39,097 bases of DNA from contig NZ_BMMD01000024.1 in NCBI RefSeq assembly GCF_014645655.1, positions 1 to 39,097 of the forward strand, read 5' to 3'. Every line of letters starts with the position of its first letter. Within the stretch, counting starts at the first letter, position 1. A program made the translations under genes and the position numbers. This document shows positions 8,475-18,557 of the stretch, in pieces. A model generated the notes under the pieces. It made no database searches and was not told where the DNA came from. It worked only from the letters and a program-made list of their open reading frames with translations. The stretch comes from Agromyces bauzanensis (GTDB taxonomy: Bacteria; Actinomycetota; Actinomycetes; Actinomycetales; Microbacteriaceae).

Positions 8475-8534
8475 CGCAGGCGATGAGGACCCCAGTCGCC
8501 CCTGAAGTGGGGATAGGTCCTCATCGCCTGCGTT
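8473..8534. terminator. Long perfect hairpin between convergent genes
   Basis: The arms 8473-8491 (AACGCAGGCGATGAGGACC) and 8516-8534 are exact reverse complements over 19 bp. They enclose 24 bases that themselves contain a CCCC/GGGG inner pairing. The structure begins in the stop codon of the DUF559-type gene and ends 22 bases before the stop of the convergent alpha-glucosidase gene. It probably serves as a bidirectional terminator. It lacks a U-tract, and its length and exactness are unusual. Confidence 0.7.
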
Positions 8535-8555
8535 GGCTTCCGGGGAAGCGACGCG

Positions 8556-10241
8556 CTACGCGCGGAGCCAAGCCGCCGTGTCCGCGGAAAGCGTGCGGCC
8601 CTCGAGCTCGGCGCTCGTGAGGAGCACGTCGCCCTCGGGCAGCTCAATCGAAGAGGAACCCGTGTTCGCCACGACCACCACGTCGCCGTTGCGGAACGCG
8701 ACGACCGTGTCACCGAACCCGGGCAGCCACGCGAGCACGCCGGCGCCGAGCGAGTGCTCGCGGCGCAGCTGGAGTGCATCGCGATACAGCGACAGGGTGG
8801 AGCCGGGCACGCCGCGCTGGCGGTCACGTGCGAGCTCGCCCCACTGCTCGGGCTGGGGGAGCCACGGGTCGCCGGCGGGTCCGAAGCCGTAGTTCGGCGC
8901 GTCTGCCTCCCACGGCAGCGGCACGCGGCATCCGTCGCGTCCGTATCGCTCGCCGCCCGTGCGGAACCACGTGGGGTCCTGGCGGGCGTCGTCGGGCAGG
9001 TGGATGACCTCGGGCAGGCCGAGCTCCTCGCCCTGATAGAGGTAGGAGGAGCCGGGCAGCGCGAGCATGAGCGCCGTCGCGGCGCGCGCGCGCCGCAGAC
9101 CCCGCTCATAGGAGGGCAGGCCCTTCGAGCGCGGCCCGAGGCCGTGACCCTGCGGGTTGGCCTCGGTCACCGACAGCCGGGTGGCGTGACGCACCACGTC
9201 GTGGTTCGACAGCACCCACGTCGAGGGTGCGCCGACCTCGCCGAACGCGTCGAGCGACGCGTCGATGACCTGGCGCAGCGCCGCGGCATCCCACGGCGTC
9301 TCGAGGTACGCGAAGTTGAACGCCTGGTGCATCTCGTCGGGCCGAACCCACTTGGCGACGCGGGGCAGCGGGTCGACCCAGGCCTCGGCGGCGAGGATGC
9401 GCTCACCGGGGTACTCGTCGAGGAGCGCCCGCCAGTCGCGGTAGATCTCGTGCACGCCCTCCTGGCCCCAGTAGGGTGCGTGGTCGCCCGGCTCGTCGCT
9501 GATCTCGGGTTCGAGGGTGACACCGGATGCCGCGGTGCCGCCGGCACCGCCCATGCTGCCCGCGTCGGCCGGGGGCGTCCAGTCGGGCAGCCCGTCGGCC
9601 TTGACGAGGCCGTGCGCCACGTCGACGCGGAAGCCGTCGACGCCGCGGTCGAGCCAGAAGCGCAGGATGCGGCGGAACTCGGCGCGCACTTCCTCGTTCG
9701 TCCAGTCGAAGTCGGGCTGCGAGCTGTCGAAGAGGTGCAGGTACCACTGGCCGGGTGTGCCGTCGGGCTCGGTGACGCGCGTCCAGGCGGGGCCGCCGAA
9801 GACCGACTCCCAGTTGTTGGGGGGCACGTCGCCGTAGGGCCCGAGACCGTCGCGGAACAGATATCGGGCGCGCTCGGGGCTTCCGGGCGCGGCGGCGAGG
9901 GCCGCCCGGAACCACTCGTGCCGGTCGGATGAGTGGTTCGGCACGAGGTCGATGATGACGCGGATGCCATAGGCGTGCGCCTCGGCGAGCATCGCATCGA
10001 AGTCGGCGAGCGTGCCGAACCGCGGATCGACGTCGCAGTAGTCGGCCACGTCGTACCCGGCGTCGCGCTGCGGGGACGTGAAGAACGGGGAGAGCCAGAT
10101 CGCGTCGATGCCGAGCTCCTGCAGGTCGCCGAGCCGGCTCGTGATGCCGGCGAGGTCGCCCATGCCGTCACCGTTCGCGTCGGCGAAGGAGCGGGGGTAG
10201 ATCTGGTAGATCGCGGCGGTGCGCCACCACTCGGAAGTCAT
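8556..10241 (-). CDS. GH13 alpha-glucosidase
   Basis: A 561-residue GH13 enzyme. It opens with WWRTAAIYQIYPRSFADANG, the signature of the oligo-1,6-glucosidase/alpha-glucosidase group. The catalytic residues are D207 in GFRVDVAHG, E286 in LAAEAWVD and D348 in SNHD. It hydrolyses terminal alpha-linked glucose from maltose-type oligosaccharides. With no signal peptide it is intracellular and would process sugar imported by the divergently encoded ABC transporter. Its promoter region carries a LacI-type operator at 10273-10286. Which linkage it prefers (alpha-1,4 or alpha-1,6) cannot be stated confidently. Confidence 0.93.
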   Translation of the reverse strand: MTSEWWRTAAIYQIYPRSFADANGDGMGDLAGITSRLGDLQELGIDAIWLSPFFTSPQRDAGYDVADYCDVDPRFGTLADFDAMLAEAHAYGIRVIIDLVPNHSSDRHEWFRAALAAAPGSPERARYLFRDGLGPYGDVPPNNWESVFGGPAWTRVTEPDGTPGQWYLHLFDSSQPDFDWTNEEVRAEFRRILRFWLDRGVDGFRVDVAHGLVKADGLPDWTPPADAGSMGGAGGTAASGVTLEPEISDEPGDHAPYWGQEGVHEIYRDWRALLDEYPGERILAAEAWVDPLPRVAKWVRPDEMHQAFNFAYLETPWDAAALRQVIDASLDAFGEVGAPSTWVLSNHDVVRHATRLSVTEANPQGHGLGPRSKGLPSYERGLRRARAATALMLALPGSSYLYQGEELGLPEVIHLPDDARQDPTWFRTGGERYGRDGCRVPLPWEADAPNYGFGPAGDPWLPQPEQWGELARDRQRGVPGSTLSLYRDALQLRREHSLGAGVLAWLPGFGDTVVAFRNGDVVVVANTGSSSIELPEGDVLLTSAELEGRTLSADTAAWLRA

Positions 10242-10272
10242 GACGAGAACTGTACGTCATCTGAATACATGA

Positions 10273-10286
10273 TGGAAACGCTTGCA
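10273..10286. promoter_or_regulatory. LacI-type operator 1
   Basis: TGGAAACGCTTGCA fits the near-palindrome TGNAANCGNTTNCA bound by LacI-family sugar regulators. It lies 32 bases upstream of the alpha-glucosidase start codon, so a bound repressor would block that promoter. Confidence 0.65.
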
Positions 10287-10340
10287 GCAGCAACTCGTAA
10301 CGTCATGGTCACGAACCGGTATCAATGCGAATCATCCGGT

Positions 10341-10369
10341 TTGGTAAAGCAGGGGTTGCAGGGTATACC
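10341..10369 (+). promoter_or_regulatory. Probable promoter of the MalE-type operon
   Basis: TTGGTA (10341-10346), a 17-base spacer and TATACC (10364-10369) form a reasonable sigma-70-type promoter. It is directed at the substrate-binding protein gene with a ~140-base leader. Operator 2 begins immediately after the -10 element, a typical repressor position. Confidence 0.55.
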
Positions 10370-10383
10370 TGTAATCGCTTGCA
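10370..10383. promoter_or_regulatory. LacI-type operator 2
   Basis: TGTAATCGCTTGCA matches TGNAANCGNTTNCA and shares CGCTTGCA exactly with operator 1. It lies 97 bp away, centre to centre, and abuts the -10 element of the operon promoter. The pair could be bridged by one repressor tetramer or be occupied independently. Confidence 0.65.
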
Positions 10384-10513
10384 CAACTGCGAGCACTCCA
10401 CATGGAAGAACGGCCTTTCGGGCACGGTGCTCGGTTCCGCGATCCGGAACGGGACCACAGCTCCCGCACCTGGCGAAGGCGCCGATCTCACGCACACTGG
10501 GAAGGGCACACCA

Positions 10514-11746
10514 ATGAGGGTGAACAGGAAGAGCCTCCTCGCTGCCGGAGCCGTCGCGGTCGTCGCGACGCTCGGCCTCGCGAGCTGCGCGAGCGGCGAC
10601 AGCGGCTCCGACGGGGACGCCTCGGCGAGCGGCACGCTGACCGTCTGGGTCGACGCCGAGCGCGTCGACGCGTTGAAGGGCGCGGCAGAGGCATACACCG
10701 AGAAGACCGGTGTCGAGGTCGAGCTCGTCGGCAAGGACAACGCCGACATCAAGGACGACTTCATCCAGCAGGTTCCGACCGGCAAGGGCCCCGACATCAC
10801 CATGGGCGCACACGACTGGCTCGGCGAGCTCTCGACGAACGGCGTCGTCGCACCGATCGAGCTCGGCGACTCCGCGGGCGACTACCTCCCCGTCGCGATC
10901 GACGCGTCGACATACGAGGGCACCGTCTACATGCTCCCCTACGCGGTCGAGAACATCGCGATGCTCCGCAACGCCGACCTCGTCGCCGAGGCGGCGACGA
11001 GCTACGACGACATGATCAAGAAGAGCAACGACGCGGGCCTCGCCCAGACGTTCGTGGTGGAGCAGGGCGCCGAGGGCAACCCGTACCACCTCTACCCCTT
11101 CCAGACCGCGTTCGGCGCGCCGGTCTTCGGCACGACGGAAGAGGGCTACAACCCCGAGGACCTCCAGCTCGGCAGCGCCGGCGGCGAGGAGTTCGCGAAG
11201 TGGCTCGGAGCGCACGGCAAGACCGGCACCGGCGACTTCAACACCGACATCGACGCGGACATCGCGAAGGACGCGTTCCTGACCGGCAAGACGGCCTTCT
11301 GGCTCACCGGCCCCTGGAACGTCGGCTCGGCGATCGACGCCGGCATCAACGTCGCGATCGACCCGGTGCCCAGCCCGACCGCTGACCCCGCCTCGCCGTT
11401 CGCCGGCGTGAAGGGCTTCTTCATCTCGGCCGAGTCCGAGAACAAGGTCGCCGCGAACGACTTCCTGGTGAACTACATCGGCACCGAGGACGTGCAGCTC
11501 GACCTGTTCGAGGCCGGCAACATCCTGCCTGCTCTCGAGGCTGCCGCCGAGTCCGCCTCCAGCGACCCGATCATCGAGGGCTTCGCCGCCGTCGGTGACG
11601 AGGCCGTGCCGATGCCGGCGATCCCGGCCATGGGTTCGGTGTGGCAGTACTGGGGCATCGCCGAGGCCGACGTCATCAATGGTGCCGACCCCGTGGCGAC
11701 CTGGCAGAAGCTGACCGCCGACGTGCAGGCCGCGATCGCAGGCTGA
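10514..11746 (+). CDS. malE: Maltose/maltodextrin-type ABC transporter substrate-binding lipoprotein
   Basis: A 410-residue extracellular solute-binding protein (family 1). It has a signal peptide (MRVNRKSLLAAGAVAVVATL) ending in the lipobox LASC, with Cys25 to be lipidated. The mature protein contains GKGPDITMGAHDWLGEL, AVENIAMLRN and FLTGKTAFWLTGPWNVG, all typical of MalE-like proteins. The ATG has GGGAAGGG about 10 bases upstream; in-frame upstream codons are leader. It captures maltose, maltodextrin or a related alpha-glucoside outside the membrane. The gene is first in an operon with two permease genes and a GH13 enzyme. The precise ligand is inferred from these neighbours. Confidence 0.92.
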   Translation: MRVNRKSLLAAGAVAVVATLGLASCASGDSGSDGDASASGTLTVWVDAERVDALKGAAEAYTEKTGVEVELVGKDNADIKDDFIQQVPTGKGPDITMGAHDWLGELSTNGVVAPIELGDSAGDYLPVAIDASTYEGTVYMLPYAVENIAMLRNADLVAEAATSYDDMIKKSNDAGLAQTFVVEQGAEGNPYHLYPFQTAFGAPVFGTTEEGYNPEDLQLGSAGGEEFAKWLGAHGKTGTGDFNTDIDADIAKDAFLTGKTAFWLTGPWNVGSAIDAGINVAIDPVPSPTADPASPFAGVKGFFISAESENKVAANDFLVNYIGTEDVQLDLFEAGNILPALEAAAESASSDPIIEGFAAVGDEAVPMPAIPAMGSVWQYWGIAEADVINGADPVATWQKLTADVQAAIAG

Positions 11747-11758
11747 CGATCGAGTGAT

Positions 11759-11802
11759 CCCGGGCCGGATGTCCCAGCTGTCCCAGCGGCGTCCGGTCCG
11801 GG
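11759..11802 (+). promoter_or_regulatory. Intercistronic stem-loop between binding-protein and permease genes
   Basis: CCCGGGCCGGA (11759-11769) pairs with TCCGGTCCGGG (11792-11802) over 11 bp with one G-U pair. The 22-base loop contains a TGTCCCAGC duplication. It starts 12 bases after the binding-protein stop and ends 31 bases before the permease start. Its likely role is 3' protection of the upstream message or partial termination, lowering permease expression relative to the binding protein. Confidence 0.65.
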
Positions 11803-11833
11803 CCTCTCACGTTCAACGGGAAGAGCGGGCAAG

Positions 11834-13452
<1,619 letters not shown>

Positions 13453-13453
<1 letters not shown>

Positions 13454-14436
13454 TGGCGAAGAGGCCCGTACCCGCAAGCGCCGCCGGCGTCATCGCCGGC
13501 GCGATCGACGAGCGAGCGGATGCCTCGACGCGGCCCGGCACCGCAGACGGCGACGCACCCCGCAACTTCGCCAAGCGCCCGTTCAGCTTCCGGCGCTGGT
13601 TCTTCGCGACCGGATGGCGGCACATCGTGGGCGTCATCATGGTGGCGTTCGCGCTGCTGCCGATCGTGTTCGTTGTTTCCTCGTCGCTCAACCCGCGCGG
13701 CACCCTCACGGGGTCGAACGCGCTGTTCTCGGCGATCGGCTTCGACAGCTACATCCGCATCCTCACCGACCCGCAGGTGCCGTATCCGACGTGGTTCGGG
13801 AACACGATCCTGGTCGCGAGCGTCACCGCGATCGGCACCGTCTTCCTCGGCGCCCTCGCCGCATACTCCTTCTCGCGCATGCGGTTCACGGGTCGGCGCG
13901 TCGGCCTCATCACGATCGTCGTCGTGCAGATGTTCCCGCAGCTCCTCGCGGTCGTCGCGATCTTCCTGCTCATGAGCGCCATCGGCGACTGGTTCCCCGC
14001 GATCGGCCTGAACACGCAGGTCGGCCTGATCATGGTCTACCTCGGCGGCGCGCTGGGCGTGAACACCTACCTCATGTACGGGTTCTTCAACACGATCCCG
14101 GCGTCCATCGACGAGGCCGCGAAGATCGACGGCGCCGGGCACGCGCGCATCTTCTTCACGATCATCCTGCGGCTCACGGCGCCGATCCTCGCGGTTGTCG
14201 CCCTCCTGTCGTTCATCTTCACGGTGAACGAATTCGTCGTGGCATCCGTGCTGCTCATCGACAGCGAGAAGCAGACCCTCGCCGTCGGCCTCACCAAGCT
14301 CGTGTCGAACCCGCGGTACGCCGACTGGAGCGCGTTCTCGGCCGGGGCCGTGATGGCGGCGCTGCCGGTCGTGGCGCTGTTCCTCTTCCTGCAGAAGTAC
14401 ATCGTCGGCGGCCTCACGGCGGGTGCCGTCAAGTAA
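13453..14436 (+). CDS. malG: MalG-type ABC transporter permease
   Basis: A 327-residue inner-membrane permease. A cytoplasmic N-terminal extension of about 55 residues precedes the first helix (HIVGVIMVAFALLPIVFVV). Several helices follow, with the EAA loop EAAKIDGAGHARIFFTIILR and the C-terminal YIVGGLTAGAVK characteristic of MalG. It forms the translocation pore together with the MalF-type partner. The start codon overlaps the stop of the upstream gene, indicating translational coupling. Confidence 0.94.
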
Positions 14437-14473
14437 CTCGGCGGGCGCGTCTCGTGCCGTCGATGGAGCACGC

Positions 14474-16342
14474 ATGCTGACCCCGCACCACGACGGATCG
14501 CCGCTGCACGTCTCGACGCAGCAGCCCGCGCTCGGCGAGACGGTGCGGGTGCGCCTGCGCGTGCCCGAGGCGTTCGGCCCGCTCGCGTGGGTGGGCACGC
14601 GGTCGAACCCGAATCGGGAGCCGCGGTTCAGCGAGGCATCCGTCGTCCACTCGGCCGACGGCTGGCGCTGGTGGGAGGCGGCCGTCGAGGTCGAGAATCC
14701 GGTGCACGGCTACCGCTGGCTCCTCGTGGGCGACGACGGACGCCAGCACTGGCTGAACCAGCTCGGGCTCTCGGCGACCGAGACTCTCGACCACGACGAC
14801 TTCAAGCTCGTCGCCCACGAGCCGGCGCCGGACTGGGCGGCCGGGAGCGTGCTCTACCAGGTGTTCCCCGACCGGTTCGCGAGGTCGGATGTCGCGCCCC
14901 TCCACCGGCTCAGGGGACGCGGTGAGGTGCCCGAGTGGGCGATCCCGGCCGAGTGGGGCGACGCGCTCGACCCCGAGCCGCCGGGGCGATCGGCGCAGGT
15001 CTTCGGCGGCGACCTCGACGGCGTGCGTGAGCGACTCGACCACCTCGAGCGCCTCGGCGTGAACCTGCTCTACCTCACGCCCGTGTTCCCGGCGCGATCG
15101 AACCACCGCTACGACGCGTCGACGTTCGACCACGTCGATGAGCTGCTCGGCGGCGACGATGCGCTCGTGCGGCTCGTCGAGGCGGCGCACCGCCGCGGCA
15201 TCCGCGTGATCGGCGACCTCACGTCGAACCACTCGGGCGACGCGCACGAGTGGTTCCGCACGGCGCAGGCCGATCCGTCGGCGCCCGAGCGCTCCTTCTA
15301 CCACTTCCGCGACGAGGCGCAGGGCGGCGGCTACGAGTCGTGGCTCGGCGTGCCGAGCCTGCCGAAGTTCGACTGGAGCTCGGCCGAGCTGCGCCGGCGC
15401 TTCATCGAGGGCCGCGACTCGATCGTCGCCCGCTACCTGAAGCCGCCGTTCTCCTTCGATGGCTGGCGCATCGACGTGGCGAACATGACCGGGCGGCTCG
15501 GCGGCGACGACCTCAACGCCGAGGTGCGGCAGGCGATCCGCCGCACCATGCTCGAGGTGAATCCCGACACGATCCTCCTGGCCGAGTCGACGAACGACGC
15601 GGCGCCCGACTTTCAGGGCGACGCGTGGCACGGCGCCATGACGTACGCCCCGTTCACGCGGCCGGTGTGGAGCTGGCTGCAGGAGCCCGGCAGCGACGCC
15701 GGCGGCGGCATCGGGTTCGCGCTCGGCCGCGTGCCGAGCTACGACGGCCACGCCTTCCACGAGGCGCACGTACGGTTCGCGGCCGGCTTCCCGTGGCGCA
15801 CCCGACTCGCGACCATGAACGCGCTCGACACGCATGACACCCCCCGCTTCGGCACGTCGGCTCGTCGGGGCACCGTGCCCGTGGCGTTCGGCCTCGCCGT
15901 CACGCTGCCGGGGATCCCGGTGGTGTGGGCGGGCGACGAGTTCGGCCTCACGGGCGTTGACGGCGAGGCATCCCGCACACCCATTCCGTGGGGGAGCGAG
16001 ACGGATGCCGCGGTCGCGCCCGTGCTCGAAGCGTACGCGTCGCTCATCGCACTGCGTCGCGCGCACCCCGTGCTGGCGACCGGCGGCATCCGCTGGCTCG
16101 CGGTGAGCGACGACGCGATCGCGTTCGTGCGCGAGTCCGCCGAGGAGCGCGTGCTCGTGTTCGCGGCGCGTGCTGCGGCGACCCTCGAGGTCGCGAAGGG
16201 CGCGATCGGGGCGACGGATGCCGCGGCGCGGCGCTTCGGCGGAGCCCGGCTCGAGGAGTCCGACGGTCTCGTGCACCTCGCCGTCGACGGCCCGAGCTTC
16301 ACCGCGTGGCGACTGCCGGGGGTGGAGGCGCCCGCCTGGTGA
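14474..16342 (+). CDS. GH13 cyclomaltodextrinase/neopullulanase-like enzyme
   Basis: A 622-residue enzyme from the ATG at 14474, with GGAG 7 bases upstream. An N-terminal beta-sandwich (residues 1-115) precedes the GH13 barrel. This layout is typical of maltogenic amylase, cyclomaltodextrinase and neopullulanase-like enzymes. Catalytic residues are D334 in GWRIDVAN, E371 in LLAESTND and D455 in LDTHDTPR. It lacks a signal peptide, so it would degrade maltodextrins or cyclodextrins after uptake. It is the last gene of the transporter operon, 37 bp after the MalG-type gene. Exact substrate preference is not visible. Confidence 0.92.
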   Translation: MLTPHHDGSPLHVSTQQPALGETVRVRLRVPEAFGPLAWVGTRSNPNREPRFSEASVVHSADGWRWWEAAVEVENPVHGYRWLLVGDDGRQHWLNQLGLSATETLDHDDFKLVAHEPAPDWAAGSVLYQVFPDRFARSDVAPLHRLRGRGEVPEWAIPAEWGDALDPEPPGRSAQVFGGDLDGVRERLDHLERLGVNLLYLTPVFPARSNHRYDASTFDHVDELLGGDDALVRLVEAAHRRGIRVIGDLTSNHSGDAHEWFRTAQADPSAPERSFYHFRDEAQGGGYESWLGVPSLPKFDWSSAELRRRFIEGRDSIVARYLKPPFSFDGWRIDVANMTGRLGGDDLNAEVRQAIRRTMLEVNPDTILLAESTNDAAPDFQGDAWHGAMTYAPFTRPVWSWLQEPGSDAGGGIGFALGRVPSYDGHAFHEAHVRFAAGFPWRTRLATMNALDTHDTPRFGTSARRGTVPVAFGLAVTLPGIPVVWAGDEFGLTGVDGEASRTPIPWGSETDAAVAPVLEAYASLIALRRAHPVLATGGIRWLAVSDDAIAFVRESAEERVLVFAARAAATLEVAKGAIGATDAAARRFGGARLEESDGLVHLAVDGPSFTAWRLPGVEAPAW

Positions 16343-16369
16343 CGGCGCCGCACCCGCGCGGCCCCGGCA

Positions 16370-16423
16370 CCCGTCAGAGCGACCTCCGCGCCCGTCAGAA
16401 CGACCTCCGCGCCCGTCAGAACG
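16370..16423. repeat. 21-bp tandem repeat (2.6 copies) between convergent genes
   Basis: Units start at 16370, 16391 and 16412 (partial). Each begins CCCGTCAGA; the first two differ at one base. The stop codon of the minus-strand membrane-protein gene lies inside the third unit. The CCGTCA core is also complementary to TGACGG right after the GH13 gene, so the array may form alternative hairpins acting as a terminator. Confidence 0.7.
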
Positions 16424-18461
16424 GGAAGAACGTCTCCCCGTCGCTGCCGATCCACTCCGGCGGCAGCTCGATCTTCGGCTGCTCGCGCTCGTCGCGCTCG
16501 TCGGCTTCGGTCGTCGGGTCGTAGACGAGCGTCGCGCCGCTCGCCGCCACGTCGCCGTTCTCGAAGGCGTCGTCCGCGACGGTGAAGTCGAGCGTGATCA
16601 CCGCGCGGTCGTCGCCTGCCGGGCCGGGCAGTTCGCAGATCCCGCGTTCGAACGAGGCGCAGCCGCGGGGCTCGCCGTTCAACACCAGTGCCTCCGGCCA
16701 CGACAGCGCCACGCCGAGCACCCACGAGCCGTCGCGGAACGCCTCGACGTCGCTCGGCAGCGCCGCGTGCGTGACCGCGACGGTCGCGGTCACCGCCTCA
16801 CCGGCTTCGGCGTCGTCGGTGTTCAGCTCGACGTCGACGGGGAACAGGTCGTCGACCGCGATGAGCAGGGTGTCGGCACCGCGGATCTGCTCGCCGACCT
16901 CCGATGGCGGCACGGGCACGCCGCCGACCGCGAGCTCGACGCCCGCGGCGCTCACCTGGCCGGCATCGGGCGGATCGTCGCGGGTCTCGATCGTCGCCGT
17001 GACCGACCAGAACTCGAGGTCCGACGGGAAGATCAGCACGCAGGTCGCCGCGTTCGCACCGAACCCGTCGCAGCCCTCCATGAAGCTCAGTTCCGCGAAG
17101 CCCGGCAGGAGGAGCTCGAACGCCATGCGGGCGGACTCGTCCGTTCCGTCGCGCAGCAGGGTGCGGTGCACGCCGATCGTGGCCTGCCGCACCCCCTCGT
17201 CGAACTCCGGCGGATCCGAGACGGCCACGTCGAGCCAGAACGGATACGGCTGCACGTCGACGGCGAGGTCGGCGTCGCCGAAGTCGGAGCCGGCACCCGT
17301 CTCGACCTCCTGCACGTCGTCGCCGTCGAGCGCGACGAGCCGGGTCGCCGTCGCGGCGACCTCCCCGCTGAAGCCCGCGGGCGGCGTCGCGAAGGTCAGC
17401 TCGGCGTCGTCGCGTGAGCCCGATGGATCGATGAGGCACTCGTCGCCCGAGCGCGGTCGCCCTTGCAGCTCGCGGTCGATCTCGGTGCCGACCCATCCCT
17501 CGCAGGTCGAATCCGCGAGCGCGAGCTCGTCGGGCCACTCCACCTCCACCGCGAGCAGGGCGCCTTCGGGGGCCTCGTCGATCTCCGCGCCGAGCACGGC
17601 GACCGCGGCATCTCCCGCCTGCCCGAGGTCGTCGGCGACGAGCTCCACGGCGACGTCCACGGGTGCAGGGGCCGTGGTATCGGGCGTGGACGTCGGCGAC
17701 GGGCTCGCGGCGACCGGCGTGACCGCGTTGTTCCAGGCGAGCACGGCGAGCCAGACGGCGGCCAGCACGACGAGGGCGCCGGCGACGCCGAGCGCCGCCA
17801 TGAGGGTCCACCTGGAGAACACCGGCAGCTGGGTGAAGGTCCCCTCGAGGGGAACCGCCGGTGCATCCTCCGGCGTGACCGTGACGAAGAACGGATGGGC
17901 CACCGGTTCGCCGCGCCAGAGCGGCCGGGGCACGCGAAGGCCGAGCTCGACGCTCTCGGTGCTGCCCGCCGGGATCGTCACGCGGGCCCGGTCCATCACC
18001 ACCGTCAGCTCGCCGGCCGAGATGGCGATGTCGGCGTAGGCGTGCGTGTTGCCCGAGTTCGCGATCGCGATCTCGGTCTCGTCGCCGCGCCGTCCTTCGA
18101 GGGCCGTCGGCGACAGCACCGCGTCGACCTCGCTGAACGACCGGATCGAGACGATGGCCTCGATCGCCACGAGGTCGTCGGGGTGCACGGCCGGTACGAC
18201 CTCGAACCGCAGGACGAGGTCGCCGACCGGCCACCGGCCGCCATGCTCAAGCGTGATCGTCGCGGTGGCCGTGCCGGTCTCACCGGGGTGCACCAGCAGG
18301 GTCTCGGGCTCGATGTCGACCTGGTCGGCCGCGTCGCCCACGGCGGAGAGGTGGTAGGCCTCCACGTCGTCGCCGTCGTTGCGGACGGTCAGGGTGAACG
18401 TCTCCGCCTGACCGGGAGTCACCGCGAGCGACGCGGGGTCAATGTCGACGACCGTGACCAT
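16416..18461 (-). CDS. CIS-associated single-pass membrane protein with Ig-like domains (COG1470-like)
   Basis: A 681-residue protein. Residues 1-210 form two Ig-like/NEW3-type beta domains (TPGQAETFTLTVRNDGDDVEAY; then ALEGRRGDETEIAIANSGNTHAYAD). One membrane helix lies at about 219-243, preceded by an arginine and followed by a Pro/Ser/Thr linker. About 430 acidic residues follow, with paired cysteines (CEGWVG..., CLIDPSG, CDGFGANAATC). The charge pattern suggests a cytoplasmic N-terminus and an outside C-terminus. Proteins of this COG1470-like kind recur in actinobacterial CIS loci. It lies downstream of the PAAR gene on the same strand. A likely role is tethering the injection machine to the membrane. 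The start ATG has a weak ribosome site. Confidence 0.8.
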   Translation of the reverse strand: MVTVVDIDPASLAVTPGQAETFTLTVRNDGDDVEAYHLSAVGDAADQVDIEPETLLVHPGETGTATATITLEHGGRWPVGDLVLRFEVVPAVHPDDLVAIEAIVSIRSFSEVDAVLSPTALEGRRGDETEIAIANSGNTHAYADIAISAGELTVVMDRARVTIPAGSTESVELGLRVPRPLWRGEPVAHPFFVTVTPEDAPAVPLEGTFTQLPVFSRWTLMAALGVAGALVVLAAVWLAVLAWNNAVTPVAASPSPTSTPDTTAPAPVDVAVELVADDLGQAGDAAVAVLGAEIDEAPEGALLAVEVEWPDELALADSTCEGWVGTEIDRELQGRPRSGDECLIDPSGSRDDAELTFATPPAGFSGEVAATATRLVALDGDDVQEVETGAGSDFGDADLAVDVQPYPFWLDVAVSDPPEFDEGVRQATIGVHRTLLRDGTDESARMAFELLLPGFAELSFMEGCDGFGANAATCVLIFPSDLEFWSVTATIETRDDPPDAGQVSAAGVELAVGGVPVPPSEVGEQIRGADTLLIAVDDLFPVDVELNTDDAEAGEAVTATVAVTHAALPSDVEAFRDGSWVLGVALSWPEALVLNGEPRGCASFERGICELPGPAGDDRAVITLDFTVADDAFENGDVAASGATLVYDPTTEADERDEREQPKIELPPEWIGSDGETFFPF

Positions 18462-18557
18462 GGTTCGACGGTACGATGGTCGGCGCGCATCGGCGAGTCC
18501 GCCGAACCGACTTCCGGGCAGATCTCCTGCCCTTTGGGTCAGCCGATCACCCGCCGA

